A stretch of DNA of 39,820 nt from assembly GCA_963933055.1 (NCBI GenBank), contig CAWVSY010000033.1:1-39820 (forward strand). Reading direction: 5' to 3'. Position numbers and translations under genes: made by a program. The notes beneath the pieces are model-generated. The model saw nothing but the letters and a program-made list of their open reading frames with translations, was not told the origin of the DNA and did not search any database. Below, one piece after another: positions 6,946-15,464 of the stretch (within the stretch, counting starts at the first letter, position 1; the number at the start of each line of letters is the position of its first letter). Source of the stretch: Oleispira sp963933055. GTDB lineage: Bacteria > Pseudomonadota > Gammaproteobacteria > Pseudomonadales > Oceanobacteraceae.

Positions 6946-7365
6946 CTACTCAGCACTGGCCTTACGAGTAGTAATACTAAGATTGACGAAGCCTGTTTGC
7001 CCTGCGGCATCCATAGCACGAACAACGGCTTGATGTGGCGTATTGGCATCGGCCGTAATAGTAACAGGCAATCCTGTTTCACCATTGGCTGCTTTTACTA
7101 AACCACGCTTAAGAGTATCTAACTGATTATTGACCAACGTTTTATCGTTAATCGAATAATTACCCGATGCCGTAATGATTATTTCTAATCGATTTGTCGC
7201 TACCGGTTGCTGCTCTGCACTGGCTTCGGGCAAATCAATACTAAGATGATTTTCTTTAGTAAAGGTCGTTGAAACCATAAAGAAAATTAGCAATAAGAAT
7301 ACGACGTCAATCAAAGGAGTTAAATTAACGTCTACCGTTTCTTTATTTTGACGTTTAAAATTCAC
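6946..7365 (-). CDS. exbD: ExbD/TolR family biopolymer transport protein
   Basis: A 139-residue inner-membrane protein with a short cytoplasmic N-terminus, one transmembrane helix (about 17-35) and a periplasmic domain. The TM helix carries LTPLIDVVF with the essential proton-channel Asp20. It pairs with ExbB to use proton-motive force, driving TonB or a similar partner. The start is GTG at 7365, supported by GGAG 7 nt upstream and just after the exbB stop. In Pseudomonas exbBD also precedes lpxK, so this copy may serve envelope functions; no tonB is adjacent here. Confidence 0.95.
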   Translation of the reverse strand: MNFKRQNKETVDVNLTPLIDVVFLLLIFFMVSTTFTKENHLSIDLPEASAEQQPVATNRLEIIITASGNYSINDKTLVNNQLDTLKRGLVKAANGETGLPVTITADANTPHQAVVRAMDAAGQTGFVNLSITTRKASAE

Positions 7366-7367
7366 AA

Positions 7368-8027
7368 TTAAACTCCAACTGGTTGCTTACTCTCAGACTT
7401 TTTGTCTGGGCTGTCGGCAACTTCACGCTCGCCATGCAATACATCAACAAGCTTAAGAGATTCTTGCTCCATAAAAACAACCACCTCATCAACGCGACGC
7501 TGCAGCATGCGATGACAAATTAAGGCAGGAATGGCAATAGCAAGACCACCTGCAGTAGTAACAAGCGCTTCTGAAATACCGCCCGCCAACATTCCGGCTT
7601 GGCCGGTACCTGCTAACATAATTTCAGAAAATACTTTAATCATACCGATAACCGTACCTAACAACCCCATCAGCGGTGTCACCGCGGCGATGGTTCCTAA
7701 GGCATTTAAATAGCGTTCCATGTCATGAATTTCATGACTGGCTACTTCTTGAATGCTTTCTTTCATGATGTTGCGGCCATGCTTTGAATTCATCAATCCT
7801 GCCGCTAAAACACGCCCTAAAGGAGAGTTGTCACGCAACTCTTTTATACGTGCCGCATCCAACTGGTTATTTTTCATCCAGCCCCATACTTGCGCTAATA
7901 GATTTGCTGGGGCAATTTGGCTAGTACGTAACGTCCAAAAACGCTCTCCGGCAATCGCGGCTGCCAATATTGAACTAATGATGATGGGTATCATCATCCA
8001 ACCACCACTTTGAATAATCTCAAACAC
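7368..8027 (-). CDS. exbB: MotA/TolQ/ExbB proton channel family protein
   Basis: A 219-residue inner-membrane protein with three transmembrane helices: about 8-28 (GGWMMIPIIISSILAA), about 105-130 (TPLMGLLGTVIGMI region) and about 150-170. It forms a proton channel with ExbD. I chose the GTG at 8027 because AGGAG lies 8 nt before it and because family members begin close to an FEIIQSGGWMM-like sequence. An ATG at 8048 adds seven residues but has no ribosome-binding site. ExbD follows 2 nt after the stop. Confidence 0.94.
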   Translation of the reverse strand: MFEIIQSGGWMMIPIIISSILAAAIAGERFWTLRTSQIAPANLLAQVWGWMKNNQLDAARIKELRDNSPLGRVLAAGLMNSKHGRNIMKESIQEVASHEIHDMERYLNALGTIAAVTPLMGLLGTVIGMIKVFSEIMLAGTGQAGMLAGGISEALVTTAGGLAIAIPALICHRMLQRRVDEVVVFMEQESLKLVDVLHGEREVADSPDKKSESKQPVGV

Positions 8028-8130
8028 AGCACAATCTCCTAACAACATAGACTTATTATTAATGGCGCTACTTTAGCACAACGACTCAGGTATTCTCTAT
8101 ACTCAGATGCAATTGAATCCGTGGATCAAA

Positions 8131-10518
8131 TCACAATTGTCGCCAGATTGGAGGATTTCGCTTGCGCCACTCGATAACTGTTGGTTTTTCAGCCAGCTCA
8201 AGCTCTATAGCGCCTGAAGTTGCGGTATTATAAAGCGGAATAGACAGGCGTCTGAATCGCTCAATAACCGAGGCATGAGGATGCTTAAAAGCATTATTAA
8301 AACCGCTCGATAGGATGGCTATTTTCGGGTTAACCGTTTGAATGAACTCTTCACTAGAACTGGTCTTGCTGCCGTGATGGCCTATCAGCAAAATATCCGA
8401 TCGCAATTGCTGCCCAAATTGATCGATCAAAAGCTTTTCGATTTTTCGCTCTGCATCGCCCGTGATCAGAATTCTCCGACCAGCAATATCGAACTGCACA
8501 ATGCAAGATGAATTGTTATCGCTTGATTCTGCTTGATCGACCCCCACCACATTTAATACGCGCCATTTCATTCCATTGCCTGCACGCCAGTCTGAATTGA
8601 GCGTATGACAAGGCTGATGCTGTGCTTTTGTTGGCTGTCCAGCAAAGGTATTGCTCACCTGAATTTTACGCAGCAAGCCTTCTTCACCGCCAGCATGGTC
8701 ATTGTCTGAGTGGCTAATAAACAACAAATCAAGCTGTTCACCCGAAAGCGCTAAAATATTTTTTGCTGCGACAGCATCTCCTAAACTAAACCCTGACCGA
8801 AATTTTGCTCCGGTATCATACAACCAATTTGTCATCCCTTTATCAGCAAGAACAGCGTGATCAAGAGCAACCTGACTTTGCCCATAAACCGATAACCCCT
8901 GCCCCACATCCAGTACCAACAGTTTATTCTCTGTCGCATGAATAGGTAAAAAGAAAATACTGGCAAGCACGACCAAACTGGTATGTTTAAAAGGAAACCC
9001 TTTAAACATAAGAGCAAAACCTAGCAAAGGGATAACGGCATAAATCCAAAAACCACTCGCTTTATAGACCAACCAAGAGCTTTGCTGCGAAAGTTGATGC
9101 AGAGAGACGAGCAAATAATCTAAAAACGTATTGAATAGCGATAGCAATAAAGGATCAGGCACAAGAAAAGAAATCAGAGAAAGCGGCAAAATAACAAAGG
9201 CCAGTAAAGGAATCGCTAGCATATTCACCAACAATGAAAATAACGAAGCGGGCTGCTGAAAAAACCAAAGCAGGGGTAAAAGCGCTAAAAAGACAATCCA
9301 CTGAGGTCGATAAACAATGGCGATTCGACCACCGAGCAAGGAGTTCTTAAAGGTTCTAATAATCCCCGCATGAGTTAATAGCAAACTACCAACCGCCATA
9401 AAAGAAAACCAGAAACCTACAAACAAACTCACCATAGGATTGATCACTAGGACCATCCACATAACCCATAACCAAGAGTCAAACAGCGACCAATGATAAC
9501 GAGAAAAACTCACCACAATGGCCATTGCCAACATCAATCCCGACCGTTGCACTGCAACTCCCATACCCGCCATATAACAATACAACAGGCACGCAGCCAA
9601 CAAAACGATCGGCGTTAAACGCAATAATAATGACTGAGATCTGGCAAAAACGAAGACTTCTAGGCGAATGAACTGCCGCCATATCAGCATTACCAATACA
9701 ATAAGAAACCCAATGTGTAACCCACTAACAATTAATAGGTGCACCGTTCCCGTCATTTGAAAATCCAGCCAGGTATTTTTATTCAAATAACCACTATCGC
9801 CAAACAATAAAGCGGGAACAATTTCTCCCGCTTTGCCTGGCAGGCTAGCAGCTCGACGAATACCCTCTTGCCTAAACTCAACTAATTGAGCCTGAAACGA
9901 ATCATCTACAGATAATATTTCATAGCTAAGCACATAACCGGAGGCATCAATGCCTCGGCTTAATTGCCAAGCTTCATAATCAAAACCATAAGGATTAATA
10001 AAGCTATAAGGCGCTCGCAATTTCGCGGTGAATTTCAGTATTTTGTGACAGCCGATGATTTCTTTCTGTTCCGCGAGCCCCGCCTCCAAAGGATCAGCAC
10101 CGTATTTACGACGCTGTAAATAATGATTGAGGGTTATTTGCTTGAGTTGCTGCAGCTGTGGGTTGGTAGAATCAAGTGAAAGGAGCTTCAATCGCAACTT
10201 TTCTACCCCAAAAGTTGAGTTATCACAATTAACCACGCGAGCGGTACCCGATACGACTACCGAACTTAATTGCATAGGCAAGCGGCTGGATAAGCGTTCA
10301 TCCAACCAATAATTCACATAAACGAGCGACAATAGAAAACTGATAAGAAGCAAAATACGGGCTACAATTTTATGAGCCACTGAATAGCGAACTGATAAAA
10401 TCAAGGCACATAAAATAGCGATCACAGCCAACGTAACGGTCAAATTAACGTATGAATGCAAGTGTATTGACACAATTAGCGCTAAAATTGAACTAACTAA
10501 GCACTGCCTCATTGCCAC
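8131..10518 (-). CDS. comEC: ComEC/Rec2 family DNA internalization protein
   Basis: A 795-residue polytopic inner-membrane protein. In order: an N-terminal DUF4131 region (about 1-200), the Competence multi-helix domain (about 225-510, with HLLIVSGLHIG near its start) and a C-terminal metallo-beta-lactamase domain (about 530-795) with HSDNDHAGG and GHHGSKTSS metal motifs. Known role: channel for single-stranded DNA entry in natural transformation; the C-terminal domain is a proposed nuclease. It lies upstream of exbB as in Pseudomonas, and DUF2062 is divergent. Competence is not proven by this gene alone. Confidence 0.95.
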   Translation of the reverse strand: MAMRQCLVSSILALIVSIHLHSYVNLTVTLAVIAILCALILSVRYSVAHKIVARILLLISFLLSLVYVNYWLDERLSSRLPMQLSSVVVSGTARVVNCDNSTFGVEKLRLKLLSLDSTNPQLQQLKQITLNHYLQRRKYGADPLEAGLAEQKEIIGCHKILKFTAKLRAPYSFINPYGFDYEAWQLSRGIDASGYVLSYEILSVDDSFQAQLVEFRQEGIRRAASLPGKAGEIVPALLFGDSGYLNKNTWLDFQMTGTVHLLIVSGLHIGFLIVLVMLIWRQFIRLEVFVFARSQSLLLRLTPIVLLAACLLYCYMAGMGVAVQRSGLMLAMAIVVSFSRYHWSLFDSWLWVMWMVLVINPMVSLFVGFWFSFMAVGSLLLTHAGIIRTFKNSLLGGRIAIVYRPQWIVFLALLPLLWFFQQPASLFSLLVNMLAIPLLAFVILPLSLISFLVPDPLLLSLFNTFLDYLLVSLHQLSQQSSWLVYKASGFWIYAVIPLLGFALMFKGFPFKHTSLVVLASIFFLPIHATENKLLVLDVGQGLSVYGQSQVALDHAVLADKGMTNWLYDTGAKFRSGFSLGDAVAAKNILALSGEQLDLLFISHSDNDHAGGEEGLLRKIQVSNTFAGQPTKAQHQPCHTLNSDWRAGNGMKWRVLNVVGVDQAESSDNNSSCIVQFDIAGRRILITGDAERKIEKLLIDQFGQQLRSDILLIGHHGSKTSSSEEFIQTVNPKIAILSSGFNNAFKHPHASVIERFRRLSIPLYNTATSGAIELELAEKPTVIEWRKRNPPIWRQL

Positions 10519-10595
10519 CCCTGTTCATTATCGGCATAATCCAGCCCCATAATTAGCATGGCAGATATGGCCGAAACTACAAAAGAATCGATAGA

Positions 10596-11132
10596 ATGCC
10601 AAAGAAAAAGCTCCAAAAATTTTTCCCAACGCCTGATCAAGTGCGCCAAAACAAGTCACTTTCTTTTTTAGCGCCGTTAATGGGAAAAGCCAATCTGTGG
10701 CATTTAAACCGCCGCTCTGTTGCTCAAGCCTTCTTTATCGGTATTTTTTGTGCCTTTATACCCATGCCTTTCCAGATGGCTCTGGCTGGCGTGCTCGCCT
10801 TCTATTTTAATTCAAATTTGCCGATATCAATTGGTTTGGTTTGGTTAAGTAATCCGGTCACGATGCCACCCCTGTTCTACGCAACCTACAGTTTTGGCGC
10901 TTACATTCTCGACATTCCCGCACGAGAATTTAGCAGTGATATGACCCTTGATTCTTTATTAACCGAACTGAATGAGATTTGGCTGCCGCTGTATCTGGGC
11001 TCTATTCTTGCGGGGCTGATTCTTGCGAGCATAAGTTATGTCGCAATGAGGGTGATATGGCGGATGCACGTTGTATCACAATGGGAAAAGCGCAGAGAGC
11101 AACGCTTAGCAAACAAAGACTTGCCTAAGTAG
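10596..11132 (+). CDS. DUF2062 domain membrane protein
   Basis: A 178-residue protein with a basic N-terminus, hydrophobic helices at about 45-70, 75-105 and 130-155, and a basic C-terminal tail. The family motif FIPMPFQM followed by SNPVTMPPLFY marks DUF2062. Biochemical function is unknown. The gene is divergent from comEC (77-bp gap) and convergent with lolD; a DUF2062 gene next to comEC and lol genes is a recurrent arrangement in Pseudomonas-like genomes. Confidence 0.9.
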   Translation: MPKKKLQKFFPTPDQVRQNKSLSFLAPLMGKANLWHLNRRSVAQAFFIGIFCAFIPMPFQMALAGVLAFYFNSNLPISIGLVWLSNPVTMPPLFYATYSFGAYILDIPAREFSSDMTLDSLLTELNEIWLPLYLGSILAGLILASISYVAMRVIWRMHVVSQWEKRREQRLANKDLPK

Positions 11133-11153
11133 ATAAGCAAGTCGCTGCTAATC

Positions 11154-11852
11154 TTACGTTAGCTCAACCAACGTAAGATCAGACAGCTTATAATGTCGAT
11201 TAGCACGTCCTGCAAGCGCTTCGTCATGGGTAACAATCACAAAAGCCATCCCCACGGTTTTTGACAATTCCAGCAGCACATCTTCTACTTGCTGAGCCGT
11301 TTGCTGATCTAGATTTCCTGTCGGCTCATCCAACAAAACCACCTTAGGCTGACCAACCAATGCCCGGGCAATGGCAACACGCTGACGCTCACCGCCAGAC
11401 AGCTCAGACGGTTTGTGTTCTGCTCGATGCCCAAGACCGACTTGAGTTAAGCAGGTTAACGCCCTACTTTTTGACGACTTTACGTTATCACCACGAATCA
11501 GCAACGGCATCATCACATTCTCTAGCGCACTAAACTCTGGCAAAAGATGGTGAAATTGATAAACGAAACCTAAATCTCGATTACGTAGCTTAGTTCGCTC
11601 ATTTTCAGCTAAGGCATGAATACTGTGCCCCGCTAATGTGACCTCGCCACTATCAATGGCATCTAAACCACCAAGAGCATTCAGCAAGGTACTTTTACCA
11701 GAACCAGAAGCCCCAATAATAGAAATTGTTTCACCGACGCTAACCTGCAAATCAACGTCTTCCCAAACAACGACTTCATCAGGCCCTGTACGATAGCTTT
11801 TACTCAAGCCAGTCGCATTTAAAACCACATTATTTAAAGAAACATCATTCAT
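11154..11852 (-). CDS. lolD: lipoprotein-releasing ABC transporter ATP-binding protein LolD
   Basis: Cytoplasmic ATPase of the LolCDE complex, which extracts outer-membrane-destined lipoproteins from the inner membrane and hands them to LolA. It has 232 residues with Walker A GASGSGKST (about 42-50), the LolD-type FVYQFHHLLPEFSALENV, signature LSGGERQR and Walker B VVLLDEPTGNLD. Its ATG overlaps the lolC/E 3' end by 8 nt, so the two are co-translated. Confidence 0.96.
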   Translation of the reverse strand: MNDVSLNNVVLNATGLSKSYRTGPDEVVVWEDVDLQVSVGETISIIGASGSGKSTLLNALGGLDAIDSGEVTLAGHSIHALAENERTKLRNRDLGFVYQFHHLLPEFSALENVMMPLLIRGDNVKSSKSRALTCLTQVGLGHRAEHKPSELSGGERQRVAIARALVGQPKVVLLDEPTGNLDQQTAQQVEDVLLELSKTVGMAFVIVTHDEALAGRANRHYKLSDLTLVELT

Positions 11853-13086
11853 AACGCAGAGCCTCTGCTGGTTGAATTTTTGAAGCTCGTACGGCGGGAT
11901 AAATTGTCGCTAAAAAGCTTAAAACTAAAGCGCTAGAAGTGATCATAGCAACATCAGTCCACAACAATTGAGAAGGTAAATAGCTAATGAAATAGACATC
12001 GCCATTTAAGAACTGGACACCAGAAATACGCTCAATCCAAGCGATAATATCCGATATCGAAAGCGCTGCTAGTATGCCCAATACGGTACCAATAGCCACC
12101 CCAACAAAACCAATGGCCAGCCCTTGCACCATAAATATTTGCAGAATAGTTCTTGGGCTTGCGCCCATTGTTCTCAATATTGCAATATCTGCCTGTTTAT
12201 CGGTAACAACCATGACCAATGTGGAAATGATGTTAAATGCCGCTACCGCCACAATAATTAACAGCAATAAGCCAATCATTGTTTTTTCCATTTTAATCGC
12301 TTGAAACAGATTGCCATGAGTACGAGTCCAGTCACTGCCAGAATAAATGCCTTCTAACTGGCTCACCAATTCCCAAACAATTCTAGGGGCCTGAAACAGA
12401 TCTTCCGTTTTAACCCGTAAAGCTTGCGCCTGCCCAGCTAAGCGAGCCAGTTTGCGGGCATCTTGAATATGAATAACGGCCAAATTAGCATCGAGCTCTG
12501 CACCAACCGAAAAGATGCCCGTCACCGTCAAACGCTTAATACGCGGTAAGATTCCCGCCGGTGATAGCGTTGCCTCTGGTAGCATTAAAGTGACTTTATC
12601 ACCCATGGTAAGGTTAAGTCGGCGCGCTAGAATTTCTCCTAGTACAACATGAAAGCTACCGTCTTGAAGCGATGATAATTCACCCTCAACCAAGTGATTT
12701 GGCAATATAGAGACGCGCGCTTCAGCACTCGGTTCAATGCCCGTTACCATGGCACCCTGAACTCGCCCTTGATAAGCAAACATACCTTGCAAGCGAGTCA
12801 ACGGTGCGGCCGCAATAACCCCAGGGAAAGTTTCGACTTTTTTAGCCAACGCTTGCCAATCCTCAACCCCGCCGCGCTCATAAATAACCCCGTGAGGGAC
12901 CATTCCAAGAATGCGTTCTCGAAGTTCGCGGTCAAAGCCGTTCATAACGGATAACACCAAAATGAGAACAGCAACACCCAAGGTCATTCCAACCATGGAA
13001 GATGCTGATATAAAAGAAATAAAGTGATTTCGGCGCTTGGCTGCTAAGTAGCGAAAGCCGATAAATAGAGGCAGTGATTTTTTCAT
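11845..13086 (-). CDS. lolC: lipoprotein-releasing ABC transporter permease, LolC/LolE family
   Basis: A 413-residue inner-membrane permease: the N-terminal helix FISFISASSMVGMTLGVAVLILVLS (quoted only to mark TM1, about 23-47) is followed by a large periplasmic domain and three C-terminal helices, the MacB/FtsX-like architecture. I prefer the ATG at 13086 (MKKSLPLFIGFRYL), the normal family start, over an ATG 60 nt upstream; neither has a good Shine-Dalgarno. Only one lolC/E-type gene is present here, whereas many gammaproteobacteria have lolC-lolD-lolE. The protein could therefore be a LolF-type homodimer subunit, or a second copy may lie elsewhere. Confidence 0.93.
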   Translation of the reverse strand: MKKSLPLFIGFRYLAAKRRNHFISFISASSMVGMTLGVAVLILVLSVMNGFDRELRERILGMVPHGVIYERGGVEDWQALAKKVETFPGVIAAAPLTRLQGMFAYQGRVQGAMVTGIEPSAEARVSILPNHLVEGELSSLQDGSFHVVLGEILARRLNLTMGDKVTLMLPEATLSPAGILPRIKRLTVTGIFSVGAELDANLAVIHIQDARKLARLAGQAQALRVKTEDLFQAPRIVWELVSQLEGIYSGSDWTRTHGNLFQAIKMEKTMIGLLLLIIVAVAAFNIISTLVMVVTDKQADIAILRTMGASPRTILQIFMVQGLAIGFVGVAIGTVLGILAALSISDIIAWIERISGVQFLNGDVYFISYLPSQLLWTDVAMITSSALVLSFLATIYPAVRASKIQPAEALRYE

Positions 13087-13103
13087 GAGCGGATTAAAAC
13101 ACA

Positions 13104-13117
13104 GCTTCAATTGAAGC
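13104..13117. promoter_or_regulatory. 14-bp palindrome upstream of lolC
   Basis: GCTTCAATTGAAGC is a perfect palindrome 17 bp upstream of the preferred lolC start codon. It could be a regulator half-site pair or a leader hairpin. No known operator is recognised, and the alternative upstream start would place it inside coding sequence. Confidence 0.3.
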
Positions 13118-13211
13118 GCTATTATCCGATGAAGAACCACGTTCAAATTAAGCTTACAGACGGCGATAACCCCCTTTTGTCTTATTAGATGTCAGATTGG
13201 CGTAAAAACCC

Positions 13212-13239
13212 TTGCTTCTAAACCATCCTTCGCTAGGAT
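13212..13239 (+). promoter_or_regulatory. possible sigma-70 promoter for the secreted-protein gene
   Basis: TTGCTT (13212-13217) and TAGGAT (13234-13239) are separated by 16 bp, about 35 bp before the ATG at 13275. The match is moderate and is visual only. Confidence 0.3.
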
Positions 13240-13274
13240 TAAACAATCACCTGCGATTAAATTTTGGATAACTC

Positions 13275-13901
13275 ATGAGATACAGCTCGCTATTTTTATT
13301 ACTCGCCAGTACCAGCGCGTGGTCTGAAATCAGTACCTTAACCCCATCTGAGTTAACCGATACTTATATTAAAGATACCACCGTGATTGTGAGGCCGACA
13401 CAAACCACACAAGAGGCCAATGAACAAATAAAAGTTAAGTTAAAGGTATCTCCGTTAGAAGAAACAGCAAGCCTATTGCCACAAACTTCCGAAGGTGAAT
13501 TTTCTGCCAGTTTAATGAACAGTGAATTAAACAGTTATACGGAACTGAATGAACAAGCAGCGCTAAGCACAAATTTGCAACCAGCCGTGCCTTTAGCAAC
13601 GACTGAATTTCTTACACGCCCTCCATCCGATGCTGCTCTCAACCAAATTCGCACGGCGTATGGTCTTGACCGTGGCGCGCCTGTCGACCTAACAAGCCTA
13701 AGCTTTTTACCCGCACTGCTGCCAGATATCGACCTACCTAATCCAGGTAATGCTCAATACTCAACCACTCCAGATTCGTTTACGATCAGAATTCCTAACT
13801 CTGGCAACTTTAACTCACAGAACATTAATAGTCCTAATGGCGAAATAGGCATTAATGTCACTCCCAGTCACATTGAATACACCTTAAACCTGCCAAAATA
13901 G
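13275..13901 (+). CDS. secreted or periplasmic hypothetical protein
   Basis: A 208-residue protein with a short signal peptide (MRYSSLFLLLASTSAWS, probable cleavage near residue 17). The mature part is rich in Thr, Ser, Leu and Asn, has no cysteine, and looks partly disordered until a C-terminal beta-rich segment (SFTIRIPNSGNFNSQN, then INVTPSHIEYTLNLP). No family is recognised. It is divergent from lolC and followed by the hydrolase-PilZ gene after 171 bp. A cell-envelope location is the only supported inference. Confidence 0.7.
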   Translation: MRYSSLFLLLASTSAWSEISTLTPSELTDTYIKDTTVIVRPTQTTQEANEQIKVKLKVSPLEETASLLPQTSEGEFSASLMNSELNSYTELNEQAALSTNLQPAVPLATTEFLTRPPSDAALNQIRTAYGLDRGAPVDLTSLSFLPALLPDIDLPNPGNAQYSTTPDSFTIRIPNSGNFNSQNINSPNGEIGINVTPSHIEYTLNLPK

Positions 13902-14072
13902 TAACAATCTGCATTAAAAATACGCCTCGTAAAAGTACGTCATTTTGAGCCAATGGACTGGCTGTTATCAAAAAATAAGAAAAACTCCTTATATTTCAAC
14001 GCGCTATACAACTTTTTTACGACTCTTTTGATTTCGTAAAGATATGCTACACCTGTAGATATCTGTCTATAA

Positions 14073-15395
14073 ATGGCGCATAATTCTTCGAACTATAAGA
14101 ATAAATATAAGAAGTTGAGATTGCCCATGCAGTTTTCTACATTCGAACCAAACAGTCTAAAACAAGCCCCATGCATCCAAATGATAGGACGCTACAAGCT
14201 TGAATTTCAAATGTTCTCCAAGCCAGAAAACATACACCTAACACCGGTTGTTTTTCTTGGTGGTGCATTTCAAAGCTTCACCTCTTTCAGATGCGAGGTT
14301 GAACTTGTCTATCAATCGCACCCTGTTATTTTATTAGACCTTCCTTCACAGGGCAGTAACGATCAGCTTGTTCCAGAATTGGATCTAAAAGATTTTTCGT
14401 CGCTTCTTAAAGGTTTTTTTGAAACGCAAGGCATCGACCAAGTCATGATGGTAGGCATCAGCTATGGATCTGCAATGGCGACATTGTTTGCAGCTGAATA
14501 CCCTGGTTTTGTTCAACGCCTATTAGTATCAGGCATCACCTGCTTTCGCCGCGAAACATTAGTGACCTTGTTGGAAGATTCACTGAACCTACTCGCTCAA
14601 GGTGAGCTAAAAGCCTTTGCGACTACCGCGGTTTCCAACCTCATTAACCATAATCGCATGCAAGAAACGGAAGTCGGCAAAACCTATCGCCGCTTACTGT
14701 ACAGACAAGTTGCGCGCTTAAATGCTAACGAACAATTACGTTACGCACAAAATACTCAGCGCCTATTATCTTTTGATGGCTTCACTAAGTTTCCTACCTG
14801 CCCAACGTTAGTCGCAACAGGCGAGTATGATAATTTTACACTGCCCGAAGAAAATGCCGCCTTTGCCGCAAACTGTTTAGATGCACAATTCGCCGTCATT
14901 GAAGATGCTGATCATCTGTCACAATTTGAACGCCGCGACGTTACTTCTGAATTATTCTATCGTTTTATCAAAGCGGAAAATATAGAAGGTATTAAAGGGG
15001 CTCACCTTCATGCAGCCTCCAGTTATTATGCTCAAGAGCGACGCTTGCAACCACGCTTAGTACTTGAAAATGATCACGCTATTTTGCTTGATAAAGATAC
15101 TGGCATTAAGCATGACATTCGCATTATTGATATCAATTTTTCTGGCTGCCAGATTCATTTAAATCACAATAACCTAACGCTATCGGAAGGGTCAAAAAAC
15201 CTTCAAATTCAAATCGCAGGTATGAATAATCCCTTCCACGTTCGTATTATGGAACGTTCTCAAAAAAACCTACGCTGCATCCTTATCCAACGTGATGTAA
15301 AAGCGGCAGACGAGCTGATTGAGTTATTAGAAGGAATTGAAGAATACAATACACATAACATGCCGGCTTTACTCGACAATTTACGGCTAGCATAA
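14073..15395 (+). CDS. alpha/beta hydrolase with C-terminal PilZ-like domain
   Basis: A 440-residue two-domain protein. Residues about 40-300 are an alpha/beta hydrolase with nucleophile Ser130 in GISYG, acid Asp253 in GEYDNF and base His281 in DADH. Residues about 320-430 resemble a PilZ domain: RLQPR (324-328) matches RxxxR, and INFSGCQI (354-361) matches the second motif imperfectly because the final glycine of [DN]xSxxG is replaced. If c-di-GMP binds, it could control the hydrolase. A PilZ protein of this kind (PA2989) lies by the lol genes of P. aeruginosa, from memory. The substrate is unknown. Met19 (14127) is a possible alternative start with a slightly better ribosome-binding context. 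Confidence 0.8.
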   Translation: MAHNSSNYKNKYKKLRLPMQFSTFEPNSLKQAPCIQMIGRYKLEFQMFSKPENIHLTPVVFLGGAFQSFTSFRCEVELVYQSHPVILLDLPSQGSNDQLVPELDLKDFSSLLKGFFETQGIDQVMMVGISYGSAMATLFAAEYPGFVQRLLVSGITCFRRETLVTLLEDSLNLLAQGELKAFATTAVSNLINHNRMQETEVGKTYRRLLYRQVARLNANEQLRYAQNTQRLLSFDGFTKFPTCPTLVATGEYDNFTLPEENAAFAANCLDAQFAVIEDADHLSQFERRDVTSELFYRFIKAENIEGIKGAHLHAASSYYAQERRLQPRLVLENDHAILLDKDTGIKHDIRIIDINFSGCQIHLNHNNLTLSEGSKNLQIQIAGMNNPFHVRIMERSQKNLRCILIQRDVKAADELIELLEGIEEYNTHNMPALLDNLRLA

Positions 15396-15404
15396 ATTAC
15401 GATC

Positions 15405-15447
15405 AGCCTAAAAAAATACCCGCTTTAAGCGGGTATTTTTTTAGGCT
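15405..15447. terminator. bidirectional rho-independent terminator
   Basis: A perfect inverted repeat with 21-nt arms: GC-rich core CCCGC/GCGGG flanked by an A-run on the left and a T-run on the right, so it serves both strands. It lies between the convergent hydrolase-PilZ gene and dinG. Confidence 0.92.
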
Positions 15448-15464
15448 GCGCACGCATTTTAGCA

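Noticed and set aside
11118..11175. Two small inverted repeats between DUF2062 and lolD (GACTTGC/GCAAGTC and CTTACGTT/AACGTAAG)
   Set aside because: Neither is followed by a T-run, and both overlap coding ends; not called as terminators.
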